A stretch of DNA of 64,000 nt from Thermohalobaculum sp039816045 (GTDB lineage: Bacteria > Pseudomonadota > Alphaproteobacteria > Rhodobacterales > Rhodobacteraceae): NCBI GenBank assembly GCA_039816045.1, contig JBCBYB010000001.1:237956-301955 (forward strand), read 5' to 3'. The translations under genes were made by a program, and so were the position numbers. Each line of letters starts with the position of its first letter. Within the stretch, counting starts at the first letter, position 1. This document shows, piece after piece, positions 7,873-17,304 of the stretch. The notes beneath the pieces were generated by a model. That model had not been told where the DNA came from. It worked only from the letters and a program-made list of their open reading frames with translations, and did no database searches.

Positions 7873-9228
7873 ATGGGTGAGACGGTGATCCGGGTTGAGA
7901 CGGCCCTGCTGGCCGATGGCTGGTCTGGCCCGGTGACCGTGCGGATCGCCGAGGGGCGCATTGCCGCCATCGCAGCCGATGGGCCTGCGGACCAGCAAGC
8001 CGACATCCTCGTGCCGTCACTCGGGAACCTGCATTCCCACGCATTCCAGCGGGCGATGGCCGGGCTGGCAGAGTATCGCACCGGCACCGAGGACAGCTTT
8101 TGGACCTGGCGATCGCTGATGTACCGCTTCCTCGAGCGGATCACGCCGGAACAGGTCGAGGCCATTGCGGCGCAGCTTTACGTCGAGATGCTCGAGGCGG
8201 GGTATGCGGCTGTTGGGGAATTTCACTATCTCCACCACCAGGCGGATGGCACGGCCTATGACATGCCTGCGGAGATGGGGCGCCGGATCGCTGCGGCAGC
8301 CGATGCGACGGGGATCGGGCTAACGCTTCTGCCGGTCCTCTATTGTCAGGGAGGGACGGATGGCCGCCCGCTCGAAGGAGGACAGCGGCGGTTCGGCACC
8401 ATGCCGGACAGCTTTGCGGCCCTCTTGGAAGACAGTGCGAGGGCGCTGACCCGCGAGGATGCCGTCTTGGGGGTCGCGCCGCATTCGCTGCGCGCAGTTC
8501 CGCGTGAGGCTCTTTCTGACGTGGGGGCTTACCTCCCCGACACGCCGATCCATATGCACATTGCCGAACAGGTGGCGGAGGTCACGGAGATCGAAGCAGC
8601 CTACGGCGCACGTCCTGTCAACTGGGCGCTGACCAATCTGCCGATAGATCGCCGCTGGTGTCTGATCCATGCGACGCAGATGACACCGCGTGAGACGGAG
8701 GGGCTCGCCGCGACCGGTGCTGTCGCGGGGCTTTGCCCGATCACGGAGGCCAATCTCGGGGACGGGATCTTCGATGGTGCCCGCTACCTATCGGCAGGTG
8801 GGTGGTTCGGCGTGGGATCGGACAGCAACATCCGGATCGGTCTCGCCGAGGAACTTCGGCAACTGGAGCATTCCCAGCGGTTGCGCGACCGGGCCCGGTG
8901 CGTCCTCGCCGATGGCGCGAAATCCGTTGGCCGGACGGTGTTCGAAAACGCCGCGCGAGGTGCTGCCCAGGCCCTCGGCCGGGGGTCTGGTGTCATCGCA
9001 GAGGGCGCATTGGCCGATCTCGTGGCGCTGGACGGCTCCGCTCTACCGCTCACAGGCCGAAGCGGTGACCGCATTCTCGACGGATGGATCTTTGCCGGCG
9101 ACGACCGGGTGGTCCGCGATGTCTGGTCCGCCGGGCGCCATGTGGTGCAAGCTGGCCGTCATCCGGCGCGCGAGGTGGTTGAGGCGCGTTTCCGAACCGC
9201 TCTCACCGCACTGATGGACGGACTTTGA
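7873..9228 (+). CDS. hutF: Formimidoylglutamate deiminase
   Basis: HutF converts N-formimidoyl-L-glutamate to N-formyl-L-glutamate, the step that defines the five-enzyme histidine pathway. The 451-residue amidohydrolase has the metal site GNLHSHAFQRAMAGLAEYRTG near residue 50, the APHSLRAVP motif, and HMHIAEQ and GSDSNIRI segments with further metal and catalytic residues. GGGAGGG sits eight bases before the ATG. It diverges from hutI-hutH. HutG, which would finish the pathway, is not in the window, so the hut genes are split. Confidence 0.95.
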   Translation: MGETVIRVETALLADGWSGPVTVRIAEGRIAAIAADGPADQQADILVPSLGNLHSHAFQRAMAGLAEYRTGTEDSFWTWRSLMYRFLERITPEQVEAIAAQLYVEMLEAGYAAVGEFHYLHHQADGTAYDMPAEMGRRIAAAADATGIGLTLLPVLYCQGGTDGRPLEGGQRRFGTMPDSFAALLEDSARALTREDAVLGVAPHSLRAVPREALSDVGAYLPDTPIHMHIAEQVAEVTEIEAAYGARPVNWALTNLPIDRRWCLIHATQMTPRETEGLAATGAVAGLCPITEANLGDGIFDGARYLSAGGWFGVGSDSNIRIGLAEELRQLEHSQRLRDRARCVLADGAKSVGRTVFENAARGAAQALGRGSGVIAEGALADLVALDGSALPLTGRSGDRILDGWIFAGDDRVVRDVWSAGRHVVQAGRHPAREVVEARFRTALTALMDGL

Positions 9229-9265
9229 CCTGACCGCTATAGAGGCGCGTCAGATGGAGGACCCC

Positions 9266-10993
9266 ATGGCGCGCATCCTGATCACTTCGGCGATCCCTTA
9301 TATCAACGGTGTGAAACATCTCGGCAATCTGATCGGCTCCATGCTGCCGGCGGATGCCTATGCGCGGTATATGCGGGCGCGGGGTCACGAGGTGATGCTG
9401 ATCTGCGCAACCGACGAGCATGGCACGCCGGCCGAGCTGGCGGCGGCGAAGGCGGGCAAGTCCGTCGCGGAGTACTGCGCCGAGATGTGGACGGTGCAGA
9501 AGAACCTCGGTGATGGGTTCCGCTTGTCCTTCGACCATTTCGGGCGGTCGTCGTCGGAGCGGAACCACCGGCTGACCCAGCATTTTGCCCGGCGTTTGGC
9601 GGAAGCTGGGTTGATCCGGGAGGTCTCGGAAAGCCAAGTCTATTCCCATGCGGACGGACGCTTCCTGCCGGACCGGTACATCGAAGGAACCTGTCCGAAC
9701 TGTGGCTATGACAAAGCCCGCGGCGACCAGTGCGAGAACTGCACCAAGCAGCTCGACCCGGTGGATCTGATCAACCCGCGCTCGGCGATTTCGGGGTCGA
9801 CCGATCTCGAGGTGCGGGAGACCAAGCACCTGTATCTTCGCCAGTCTGAGATGCGGGATCGGCTGCGCACCTGGATCGACAGCAAGGCGGATTGGCCCGT
9901 ACTCACCTCGTCGATTGCGCGCAAATGGTTGGACGATGGCGACGGGTTGCAGGACCGCGGCATCACGCGCGATCTCGACTGGGGGATCCCTGTCAAGCGG
10001 GGCGACGAGGATTGGCCCGGCATGGAGGGCAAAGTCTTCTATGTGTGGTTCGACGCACCGATCGAGTACATCGCCGCCACTGCGGAATGGGCCGATGCGA
10101 CCGGGCAGCCGGACGCGGCGTGGCTACGCTGGTGGCGTGAGGACCTGGGCGCGGAAGATGTGCGCTATGTCCAGATCATGGGCAAGGACAACGTGCCCTT
10201 CCATACGCTCTCCTTTCCCGTGACGATCATGGGCGCGAATTTCGACGGGAAAGAACCGTGGAAGCTGGTCGACTACATCAAGTCGACCAATTGGCTGACC
10301 TATGAAGGCGGCAAGTTCTCGACCTCTCAGGGGCGTGGCATCTTCATGGACCAGGCGCTGGAGATCTTGCCGTCGGATTACTGGCGCTGGTGGCTGCTGG
10401 CGAACACGCCCGAGAGTGCGGACAGCGATTTCACCTGGGAGGGGTTCCAGGCCCAGGTGAACAAGGACTTGGCCGATGTGCTGGGGAACTTCGTCTCCCG
10501 GGTCACCAAATTCTGCCGTTCGAAGTTCGGCGAGGCGGTGCCTGAGGGACCCTATGGAGAGGCCGAAGCGGCCGTGACCGAGGAGATCGGTCGGCGGCTG
10601 ACCGTGCTTGCGGGGCATTGGGAGGCGATGGAGCTGCGTAAGGCGGCAGCCGAGACCCGGGCGATCTGGGTGGCTGGCAACGAGTACCTCCAGGCCGCCG
10701 AGCCCTGGGCCGTGTTCAAAACCGATCCCGAGCGGGCAGGGGCGATCGTGCGGTTCGGGCTCAATCTCTGCCGGCTCTACGGCGTGATCTCGCGTCCCTT
10801 TGTGCCGGATGCGTCGGACACCATCCTGCGTGCCTTGGGGGTGGAGGAGGATGCGCTGGCGTGGCCGGAGGACGTGGCGGAGGCGCTCTCCGCGCTTCCG
10901 GCGGGGCATGCCTTCACGGTGCCGGACAATCTCTTCGCGAAGATCGACGACGCGGCGCGTGAGGAGATGGCAGCGCGGTTCGCTGGAAACTAG
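9266..10993 (+). CDS. metG: Methionyl-tRNA synthetase
   Basis: This class I synthetase charges tRNA-Met. The start is taken at ATG 9266, giving MARILITSAIPY, because GGAGG at 9256-9260 is its ribosome site; the in-frame ATG at 9254 overlaps that site. HLGN near residues 18-21 is the HIGH signature, a zinc knuckle CPNCGYDKARGDQCENC follows at about residues 143-160, and KFSTS near residue 348 is the KMSKS loop. The protein (575 residues) ends after the anticodon-binding domain and lacks the C-terminal tRNA-binding extension, as is usual for this form. Confidence 0.96.
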   Translation: MARILITSAIPYINGVKHLGNLIGSMLPADAYARYMRARGHEVMLICATDEHGTPAELAAAKAGKSVAEYCAEMWTVQKNLGDGFRLSFDHFGRSSSERNHRLTQHFARRLAEAGLIREVSESQVYSHADGRFLPDRYIEGTCPNCGYDKARGDQCENCTKQLDPVDLINPRSAISGSTDLEVRETKHLYLRQSEMRDRLRTWIDSKADWPVLTSSIARKWLDDGDGLQDRGITRDLDWGIPVKRGDEDWPGMEGKVFYVWFDAPIEYIAATAEWADATGQPDAAWLRWWREDLGAEDVRYVQIMGKDNVPFHTLSFPVTIMGANFDGKEPWKLVDYIKSTNWLTYEGGKFSTSQGRGIFMDQALEILPSDYWRWWLLANTPESADSDFTWEGFQAQVNKDLADVLGNFVSRVTKFCRSKFGEAVPEGPYGEAEAAVTEEIGRRLTVLAGHWEAMELRKAAAETRAIWVAGNEYLQAAEPWAVFKTDPERAGAIVRFGLNLCRLYGVISRPFVPDASDTILRALGVEEDALAWPEDVAEALSALPAGHAFTVPDNLFAKIDDAAREEMAARFAGN

Positions 10994-11020
10994 GCCCTGC
11001 TATGCAAATCTTGCTATGAG

Positions 11021-11048
11021 TTGCGCGAAGTGTATTGTCTTCGCGCAA
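11021..11048 (+). terminator. Perfect hairpin downstream of metG
   Basis: TTGCGCGAAG pairs with CTTCGCGCAA over 10 bp with an 8-base loop (TGTATTGT), 28 bases after the metG stop. No T run follows. It is either a metG terminator or an operator for the large secreted protein downstream; the sequence does not distinguish these. Confidence 0.5.
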
Positions 11049-11158
11049 TACCCACCGTATCCTGAGCTGAAAAGAGTCAGCATGCGCAAGATGTTGACCA
11101 TAGAGGCATAGCGGCGGCCGGGAGCTGTCCCGTCGCCCAGGGCGATGGAGAGGCACCC

Positions 11159-14100
11159 ATGGCGGATTTCGTCGTAACGACCAACGAAGACGAGGAAGCC
11201 GAGACCGAGGATCTCGCGACCGAAACCGCAGATGGCGAAGGCCTGTCTCTGCGCGAGGCGGTGGCCTTGGCGAACCTCACCGAAGAAGCCGACACGATCA
11301 CTTTTGATCTCGGCGGAACGTCGGTCACCATCAACCTCGAGAATCTGACCGATTTCGGTGCGATCGAGATCACCGAGGCGCTGACGATCGACGGTGGCGG
11401 GCTGGTCAGCATCGACAGCGCGACCGACAACCGGATCTTCGAGATCTCTGCCGATGCGAACACCACGCTGCGGGGCATGTCGCTGCGGGACGGCGATCCG
11501 GATGATGGTGAGAATGGCGGTGCTGTGCGCTCGCTGTCGGATCTCACGCTCGACATGATGACCTTCTCGAACAACCGCGCCGGGGCCGGTGGCCAGGGAG
11601 GCGCCGTCTTTGTCGATGGCACGGCGACAATCACCGACAGCGATTTCGACGACAACGAGACCGCTGGGACGGGCGGCAACGGCGGCGCTGTCGCCGTGCT
11701 CGGGAATGCCACGATCTCGGGCTCAGAGTTTAGTGACAACCTGACCAACAGCACCGGCGCCGATGGCGGTGCGCTCTATGTCACGGGCACGCTGGACCTG
11801 ACAGGTGGCAGCTTCACCGGCAACCGGACCGAAGGCGATGATGCGCTTGGCGGTGCGATCTTTGCAGCCGATGGGGCGACATTCACGGGCGTATCGCTCA
11901 GCGGCAACCGGACCGAGGGCGCGCGCGCGACCGGCGGTGCGGTGCATGTCGACGGCGACACCAGCGTGCTCGGCGGCAGCTTCTCCAGCAACACAACCCG
12001 CGGTATCGAGGCGGATGGCGGGGGGCTCTACGTCGACGGCACGCTGACGGTCGACTCGAACGGCGTCGACAATCCAAGCTTTACCGAGAACCTGACGGGC
12101 GAGCAGGCCGGGGGTGGAGCGGGCTCGCGCGGTGGCGCTGTCTTTGTCGCAGGCGATGCCGTCATAGACGACGCGACCTTCTCGATGAACCGCACTGGCG
12201 GTACGGATGCGGATGGCGGCGCGATCGGCTTAACCGGCGCGTTGACCGTTACCGACAGCAGCTTCGTCGACAACAGCACGGATGGAGACGACAGCTCTGG
12301 CGGGGCCGTGTTCACTGGCAGCGGCACGTTTACCAGCACGTCGTTCGAGGACAATTCGACCTCGGGGAGCGGTGCCGCGGGCGGGGCGATCTTCTCCGAT
12401 GGGGACATCGACCTGATCACCACGATCTTCGTCGACAACCTCACCCGTGGATCGATGGCGCCCGGTGGCGCTGTGCGTGCCGGCAGCCTCGATGTTACGA
12501 ATGCGGGCGCCGATTTCAGCGGCAACCAGACCTTGGGCGATGCCTCTCCGGGGGGCTTCGCGGCGGTCTTCGGGGCGCTGACGGCGACCGCGATCAATTT
12601 CGTCTCCAACAGCACGGTGGGTGATGACAGCCAAGGGGGCACCCTGTACGCCACAGGCACCACGGACGTAACGCTCTCGACCGTTCGGGACTCGAGCACG
12701 ACTGGCGCAAACTCCGAAGGGGGCGGCATCTACTCGGCGGGAGCGCTCACGGTCGACAGCGCGACCCTCAGCGGCAACAGCACAACCGGTGAGAACGCCC
12801 GCGGTGGTGCGATCTCAACCGAGAGCACCGTGGTCTTCACCGACGGCACAATCGACGGCAACAGCACCACGGGTGAGGGAGCGGCCGGCGGCGGCCTAAA
12901 CGCAGGTGGCAATGCCTGGATTGTCGGCTCGACCATCAGCAACAACAGCACGGCGGGCGGCTCGGCTCGGGGCGGCGGCGCCAACTCCGAGGCCGACCTC
13001 ACAACCCTTAATTCGACAATCAGCGGCAACAGCACGGCGGGGGCGTTCTCCCTCGGCGGCGGGCTCGCGGTCGAGACGCTGGCGGTGATCGCCAACACCA
13101 CGATCGCTGCGAACACGACCACCGGGTCGAGTGCGGGTGGCGGCGGCGTCTATGCAGCCGGCGATATCACGCTGCTCAAGGCGACGATCACGGGCAACCT
13201 CACAACCGGGGCAAGCTCTCCCGGCGGCGGCGTAAACTTCGCGCTCGACCGGCTCTTCGGTGACAGCATTATCGCCGGGAACGCCGCCACCGGCAGCGCC
13301 GAGTTGACCAACGATGTCGCGGTGGGCGCAACCTCCAGCTTCGGCGAGATCGGCGACAACCTGATCGGGCCCGCCGACGCCCCGGCGGAAGAGGTCTTTG
13401 CGCAGACGGTCACGTTGACCGAGGGCATCGAAGCCGGCGTGCTCGCGCAGAACGGGGGCTCTGTTGCCACGATTGATCTGCTCAACCAGGGCTCGAACCT
13501 CGCGCTCGATCGCGGCGTTGAGGATCTGCTCGACGAAGCCCTGCGCGGCATCGACCTGAACGGCGATGGGGACCAGGCCGACAGCATCAACACCGATGCC
13601 CGCGGCACCGGCTTCCAGCGCGACTTCGACATCGCGGGTGTGGGGCGCGATGGCTCGAGCTTCGGCGATCTCGGCGCGCTCGAAGCGCGGCAGGCCAACC
13701 GCGAGCCGGTGGCGACGGACGATTTGCGGACCCTCACCGAGGACGACGGCGCCATCACCATCGATCTTCTGATCAATGACACCGACCTCGACCCCGGCAC
13801 CACGCTGACGGTCACCGAGATCAACGACGATGACGTTCTTGGAGAGACCAATCTCGCGGTCGATGGCCGGAACCTGTTCTATGACAGTGCCGGTCAGTTC
13901 GGGACGCTGCCGGTCGGCGGGACAGCGGAGGAGATCGTCACCTACACCATCTCCGATGGCTCGGGTGGCACCGCAACTGCGCGTGCAATCTTCACCATTA
14001 CTGGTTTGAACGACGCGCCGCGCACGCTGCCGGACACTGCGCAGATCGGCTCCCTGGCGGGCGAGACGGCCTTCGATGTGGTGAGCAACGATGTGGACGT

Positions 14101-15031
14101 GGACGAGGGAGACACCATTGAGCTGAGCGAGGTGGATCTCACTGAAACCTTTGGCACGGCACGGGTGTCTGACGATGGTCTGAGCATCCTCTATGATCCG
14201 AACGGCGCCTTTGACGACATTTCGGTGGGCGGCACGGCGACGGATGTGGTCGGCTACACGATCCGTGACACCAGTGGCGCGACTGCGGAAGGCGAGCTTA
14301 CGGTCACGGTCGTCGGTGAGAGCAGCGTCAACACTCCGCCGGTTGCCGAGGACGATAGCGCGACCACAGTTGAGCGCGCAGGGGTCGACGTGGACGTGCT
14401 CGGCGGCGATTCTGACCCAGACGATGACGCTCTGACGATTGCCTCGGTGACCCGACCGGACAACGGCCGCGCTGTGCTGACCGAGGATGGCGAGGTCTAC
14501 TACCGCCCGAACGATGACTTCATTGGCACCGACAGCTTCGACTATGTGATCGAGGATGGTCGCGGCGGCTCCGATACCGGCACAGTCACCGTGACTGTCG
14601 CGGCGGATCCGGGCACCACGTCGCTCCCGCTCGGCGAGGCGCAGACGGTGGCCTTCACCTATGAGGCGGGGCTGGACCGGGACGGCAACATCGACCTTCC
14701 TGGGCTCAACTTCTGGATCGGGGCGCGGGCCGACGGGCTCTCCGAAGAAGACCTCGCGCAAGCCTTCCTAGACAGTCCGGAGTTCGAAGCGGCCTTCGGT
14801 GACCCGGACACGCTCTCCGACACCGAGATCGTGGAGCAGTTCTATCTCAACGTGCTTGATCGCGAGGGCGAGGAGGCGGGCATCACCTTCTGGGTCGGCA
14901 GGCTCGGCGACCCGAACTTCGGACGGACGGATCTTCTGCTCGCCTTTGCCGACAGTGCGGAGAACCTTCTCGGCTCGCCCGAGGTGACGACGCTGTTCGA
15001 GGCTTCGCCAGGGATGTGGGAATTCGCCTGA
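11159..15031 (+). CDS. Giant CSLREA / beta-helix repeat protein with DUF4214 C-terminus
   Basis: A 1290-residue, strongly acidic, cysteine-free protein. It starts with the CSLREA-type motif (GLSLREAVALANLTEEADTITFD, split here as LSLREAVALAN near residue 30). Residues from about 90 to 720 are built of about 20-25-residue repeats of the form S-x-F-x-x-N-x-T-x-G-x-x-A-x-G-G-A, the pattern of a right-handed parallel beta-helix (pectate-lyase-like). Three cadherin/VCBS-like domains follow (roughly 850-1160, with NREPVATDD, NDAPRTLPD and NTPPVAEDD openings). The last 110 residues contain two DUF4214 units (GLNFWIGARADGLSEEDLA and AGITFWVGRLGDPNFGRTDL). There is no N-terminal signal peptide, consistent with C-terminal type I secretion. 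A surface adhesin or biofilm protein is likely. GGAGAGG precedes the ATG. Confidence 0.88.
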   Translation: MADFVVTTNEDEEAETEDLATETADGEGLSLREAVALANLTEEADTITFDLGGTSVTINLENLTDFGAIEITEALTIDGGGLVSIDSATDNRIFEISADANTTLRGMSLRDGDPDDGENGGAVRSLSDLTLDMMTFSNNRAGAGGQGGAVFVDGTATITDSDFDDNETAGTGGNGGAVAVLGNATISGSEFSDNLTNSTGADGGALYVTGTLDLTGGSFTGNRTEGDDALGGAIFAADGATFTGVSLSGNRTEGARATGGAVHVDGDTSVLGGSFSSNTTRGIEADGGGLYVDGTLTVDSNGVDNPSFTENLTGEQAGGGAGSRGGAVFVAGDAVIDDATFSMNRTGGTDADGGAIGLTGALTVTDSSFVDNSTDGDDSSGGAVFTGSGTFTSTSFEDNSTSGSGAAGGAIFSDGDIDLITTIFVDNLTRGSMAPGGAVRAGSLDVTNAGADFSGNQTLGDASPGGFAAVFGALTATAINFVSNSTVGDDSQGGTLYATGTTDVTLSTVRDSSTTGANSEGGGIYSAGALTVDSATLSGNSTTGENARGGAISTESTVVFTDGTIDGNSTTGEGAAGGGLNAGGNAWIVGSTISNNSTAGGSARGGGANSEADLTTLNSTISGNSTAGAFSLGGGLAVETLAVIANTTIAANTTTGSSAGGGGVYAAGDITLLKATITGNLTTGASSPGGGVNFALDRLFGDSIIAGNAATGSAELTNDVAVGATSSFGEIGDNLIGPADAPAEEVFAQTVTLTEGIEAGVLAQNGGSVATIDLLNQGSNLALDRGVEDLLDEALRGIDLNGDGDQADSINTDARGTGFQRDFDIAGVGRDGSSFGDLGALEARQANREPVATDDLRTLTEDDGAITIDLLINDTDLDPGTTLTVTEINDDDVLGETNLAVDGRNLFYDSAGQFGTLPVGGTAEEIVTYTISDGSGGTATARAIFTITGLNDAPRTLPDTAQIGSLAGETAFDVVSNDVDVDEGDTIELSEVDLTETFGTARVSDDGLSILYDPNGAFDDISVGGTATDVVGYTIRDTSGATAEGELTVTVVGESSVNTPPVAEDDSATTVERAGVDVDVLGGDSDPDDDALTIASVTRPDNGRAVLTEDGEVYYRPNDDFIGTDSFDYVIEDGRGGSDTGTVTVTVAADPGTTSLPLGEAQTVAFTYEAGLDRDGNIDLPGLNFWIGARADGLSEEDLAQAFLDSPEFEAAFGDPDTLSDTEIVEQFYLNVLDREGEEAGITFWVGRLGDPNFGRTDLLLAFADSAENLLGSPEVTTLFEASPGMWEFA

Positions 15032-15055
15032 TCACGACTTGCCTTCGAGGGTGAT

Positions 15056-15079
15056 TTCGATATATCTAGAATTATCGAA
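15056..15079 (+). promoter_or_regulatory. Candidate operator of the ArsR-family regulator
   Basis: TTCGAT and ATCGAA form an inverted repeat separated by 12 AT-rich bases, ending 18 bases before the regulator start. ArsR/SmtB proteins bind AT-rich imperfect dyads over their own promoters, so autorepression is the natural reading. Confidence 0.5.
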
Positions 15080-15097
15080 TCGACTCGGAGGCACGAA

Positions 15098-15418
15098 ATG
15101 TCTGTCGACCTACTCGAAGATGCCGAGGCCGCTCAGGCGGCCCAGGCGTTCGCGGCGCTCGGGGCGCCTCAGCGTCTCGCCATTCTGCGCTGTCTCGTCC
15201 GGGCGGGTCCGACTGGGCTGCCCGTAGGCGCCCTTGGCGATCGGCTTGGCGTCGCGCCGTCTACCCTCAGCCACCACATCTCGGCCCTGGTGCGGGCGGA
15301 TCTGATCGGTCAGCGACGCGAAGGGCGCAGTCTTCTCTGTCATGCGAAGTTCGACCGGGTGGAGGGGCTCGCAGCCTATCTCGTCCGGGAGTGCTGCCGC
15401 GATGAGGGCCCGCGATGA
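15098..15418 (+). CDS. ArsR/SmtB-family transcriptional regulator
   Basis: A 106-residue winged-helix repressor. The helix-turn-helix is in LPVGALGDRLGVAPSTLSHH-ISALVRADLIGQRREGRSL (residues 41-79). The alpha-3 ELCVCDL metal motif of classical ArsR is absent, but Cys32 and a vicinal pair Cys99-Cys100 (RECCRDE) sit where some ArsR proteins, such as that of Acidithiobacillus ferrooxidans, bind arsenite through C-terminal cysteines. The stop overlaps the next gene's ATG. Together with the downstream permease this suggests thiol-dependent metalloid or soft-metal sensing; the ligand is inferred. Confidence 0.9.
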   Translation: MSVDLLEDAEAAQAAQAFAALGAPQRLAILRCLVRAGPTGLPVGALGDRLGVAPSTLSHHISALVRADLIGQRREGRSLLCHAKFDRVEGLAAYLVRECCRDEGPR

Positions 15419-16254
15419 CCGCTCCGACCCGCACCGTCCGCGTCGCCGTGACCGAGACCCCGCCCGAGGAGGCGTGGCTGCTCGCGCCCCGTCCCTTTGG
15501 CCATTGGGGCCAGCGGATGACGGAATTTGCCGCGAGCGGCGCGACAGAAGTTCGCGAGATCGAGGCCCAGAACAGCCGTCAGCACGGCTATATGATGCGC
15601 TGCTCAGAGGCGCCCGAGCTTGCCTGGACCGTGGAGGCCGTGACCGACGGGGCCGAGGACTGGGTCTGGGACGTAGCAGACACCCGCCACACGATTGCGG
15701 ATGCCGGTCTCCAGGCTCAGGCCGAAGAGCTGTGCTGCGACGCCCCGGACGAGGCCGCGGCCCTGCGTGCAATCTTGCATGCGGCTCGTGAGATGTTCGA
15801 CTATGACCACCCGGAGGAGCGCTTTACCGACGGGCATGACAGTGTGCCGGCCCTCTGCGGGACCACCAAAGGCAGCTGCGTGGACATCAACACTTTCGTC
15901 CTTGCGGCGGCGCGGGCGCAAGGGCTCACCGGTCAGTACGTGATGGGCTTCTGGTTCGGGCCCGGCCGCACCACAACGCCCGACGCCCATTGCTGGCTTG
16001 CCTTCCGCATCGGCGGCGCGCCCGAATTCTGGGACGTCGCCCACCACCTCAAATGGGGCGTGAACGGCTTCGGCCCGGCCCTCAATCCCGCCGGCGGACG
16101 CCGCATCGCCATGAGCTGCGGCCGCGGGCTTCGCTTCGACACGCCGAACGGCGCCGTCGATATCAGCCATTTCGGAGAACCGGTCTGGGTGCTGCCAGGG
16201 GGCGAGATGCGCCCCGCACCCATCCGCATCTCGCTTGAGGAGGATCCCTCATGA
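15415..16254 (+). CDS. Transglutaminase-like cysteine protein in ArsR operon
   Basis: A 279-residue protein with the transglutaminase/papain-like triad order: Cys155 in KGSCVDINTFVLAAARAQG, His192 in TTPDAHCWLAF, and Asp207 in EFWDVAHH. An N-terminal beta-rich domain (about 1-100) precedes it. There is no signal peptide, so the protein is cytosolic. Its ATG overlaps the stop of arsR and its stop overlaps the permease ATG, so the three genes are one coupled unit. What it acts on is unknown; related proteins hydrolyse or ligate peptide and amide bonds. Several additional cysteines are present (Cys63, Cys107-Cys108, Cys148, Cys193). Placement between a regulator and an exporter suggests a role in handling a conjugate of the effluxed compound, which is inference. 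Confidence 0.85.
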   Translation: MTAPTRTVRVAVTETPPEEAWLLAPRPFGHWGQRMTEFAASGATEVREIEAQNSRQHGYMMRCSEAPELAWTVEAVTDGAEDWVWDVADTRHTIADAGLQAQAEELCCDAPDEAAALRAILHAAREMFDYDHPEERFTDGHDSVPALCGTTKGSCVDINTFVLAAARAQGLTGQYVMGFWFGPGRTTTPDAHCWLAFRIGGAPEFWDVAHHLKWGVNGFGPALNPAGGRRIAMSCGRGLRFDTPNGAVDISHFGEPVWVLPGGEMRPAPIRISLEEDPS

Positions 16255-17294
16255 CCACCCTTGTTCTGGAACAAGCCGGCCTTGCCATCGCGCGGTTGCG
16301 GCGGGCGGATATCGTCTGGCTCTTGGTGCTGGCGATCCCGTTCATCGTCTGGGCGCTCGATCCCGACCAGGCCCGCGGTGTGCTGACATTTGCGCTTTCG
16401 GCCTTTCTGAGCACGCTGCCCTATATCGCCATCGCGGTTGCGCTGATCGGCTATCTCCGCGCGAGCGGTGCCGAGGGCGTGCTGGCGGAGGCCTTCAAGG
16501 GCCGTGAGATCCGCATGATCTTTGTCGCCGCGCTCGCGGGCGGTCTGGCACCGTTCTGCTCCTGCGAGGTCATTCCCTTCGTCGCGGCCTTGCTGGCCGC
16601 CGGCGCACCGCTTTCAGCCGTGATGGCGTTCTGGCTGTCCTCGCCCCTGATGGACCCGCCGCAGTTCTTCATCACCACGGGCGCGCTCGGGGTGGAGTTC
16701 GCAATCGCCAAAGTGGTCTTCGCAGTCAGCCTCGGTTTGCTGGGCGGGTTCGTGATGCAGGGCCTGCTGCGGGCGGGTCTGTTCGCCGAGCCGCTGCGGG
16801 CGCGCAAGACCTGCGGCTCCTGCTGCGGGACCGGCGGCACAATGCGTCAGACCCCGGTTTGGCGGTTTTGGGAAGAAGCACCGCGTCGTGTGGCCTTCCG
16901 CGAGGCTGCCGTCGAGAACGCGATCTTCCTGACCAAGTGGCTCAGCCTTGCCTACCTGCTGGAAGCGCTGCTGGTGACTTATGTGCCGGCCGAGGCCATC
17001 GCGTCGGTCGTCGGTGGAGAGGGCGTCGTCCCCGTCATCATCGGGGCCTTCGTCGGGGCGCCGGCCTATCTCAACGGCTATGCCGCGGCGCCGCTGATCG
17101 CGGGTCTCATGGAGCAGGGCATGAGTGCCGGGGCTGCGATGGCCTTCATGCTGGCAGGCGGCGTAAGCTCCGTGCCGGCGATGGCGGCGGTCTTCGCCCT
17201 GGTCAAGCGGGATGTGTTCGCCGCCTATCTCGCGCTGGGGATCGGTGGAGCGATCGTCTGCGGATTGGCTTTTGGCTGGGTCATGGCCGCTTAG
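16251..17294 (+). CDS. PF03773-family permease (ArsP-like)
   Basis: A 347-residue integral membrane protein with about eight to ten helices in two similar halves. The first half has the family motif APFCSCEVIPFVAALLAAGAPLSAVMAFWLSSPLMDP; the second has the GAFVGAPAYLNGYAAAPLIAGLMEQG and FMLAGGVSSVPAMAAVF repeats. A cytosolic loop between halves carries KTCGSCCGTGG (about residues 184-194), a cysteine cluster suited to soft-metal or metalloid binding. ArsP members export trivalent organoarsenicals, while other PF03773 members are linked to Cu/Zn. Coupling to an ArsR-type regulator supports metal or metalloid efflux; the substrate is not determined. Confidence 0.87.
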   Translation: MTTLVLEQAGLAIARLRRADIVWLLVLAIPFIVWALDPDQARGVLTFALSAFLSTLPYIAIAVALIGYLRASGAEGVLAEAFKGREIRMIFVAALAGGLAPFCSCEVIPFVAALLAAGAPLSAVMAFWLSSPLMDPPQFFITTGALGVEFAIAKVVFAVSLGLLGGFVMQGLLRAGLFAEPLRARKTCGSCCGTGGTMRQTPVWRFWEEAPRRVAFREAAVENAIFLTKWLSLAYLLEALLVTYVPAEAIASVVGGEGVVPVIIGAFVGAPAYLNGYAAAPLIAGLMEQGMSAGAAMAFMLAGGVSSVPAMAAVFALVKRDVFAAYLALGIGGAIVCGLAFGWVMAA

Positions 17295-17304
17295 GCCAGT
17301 TGGC

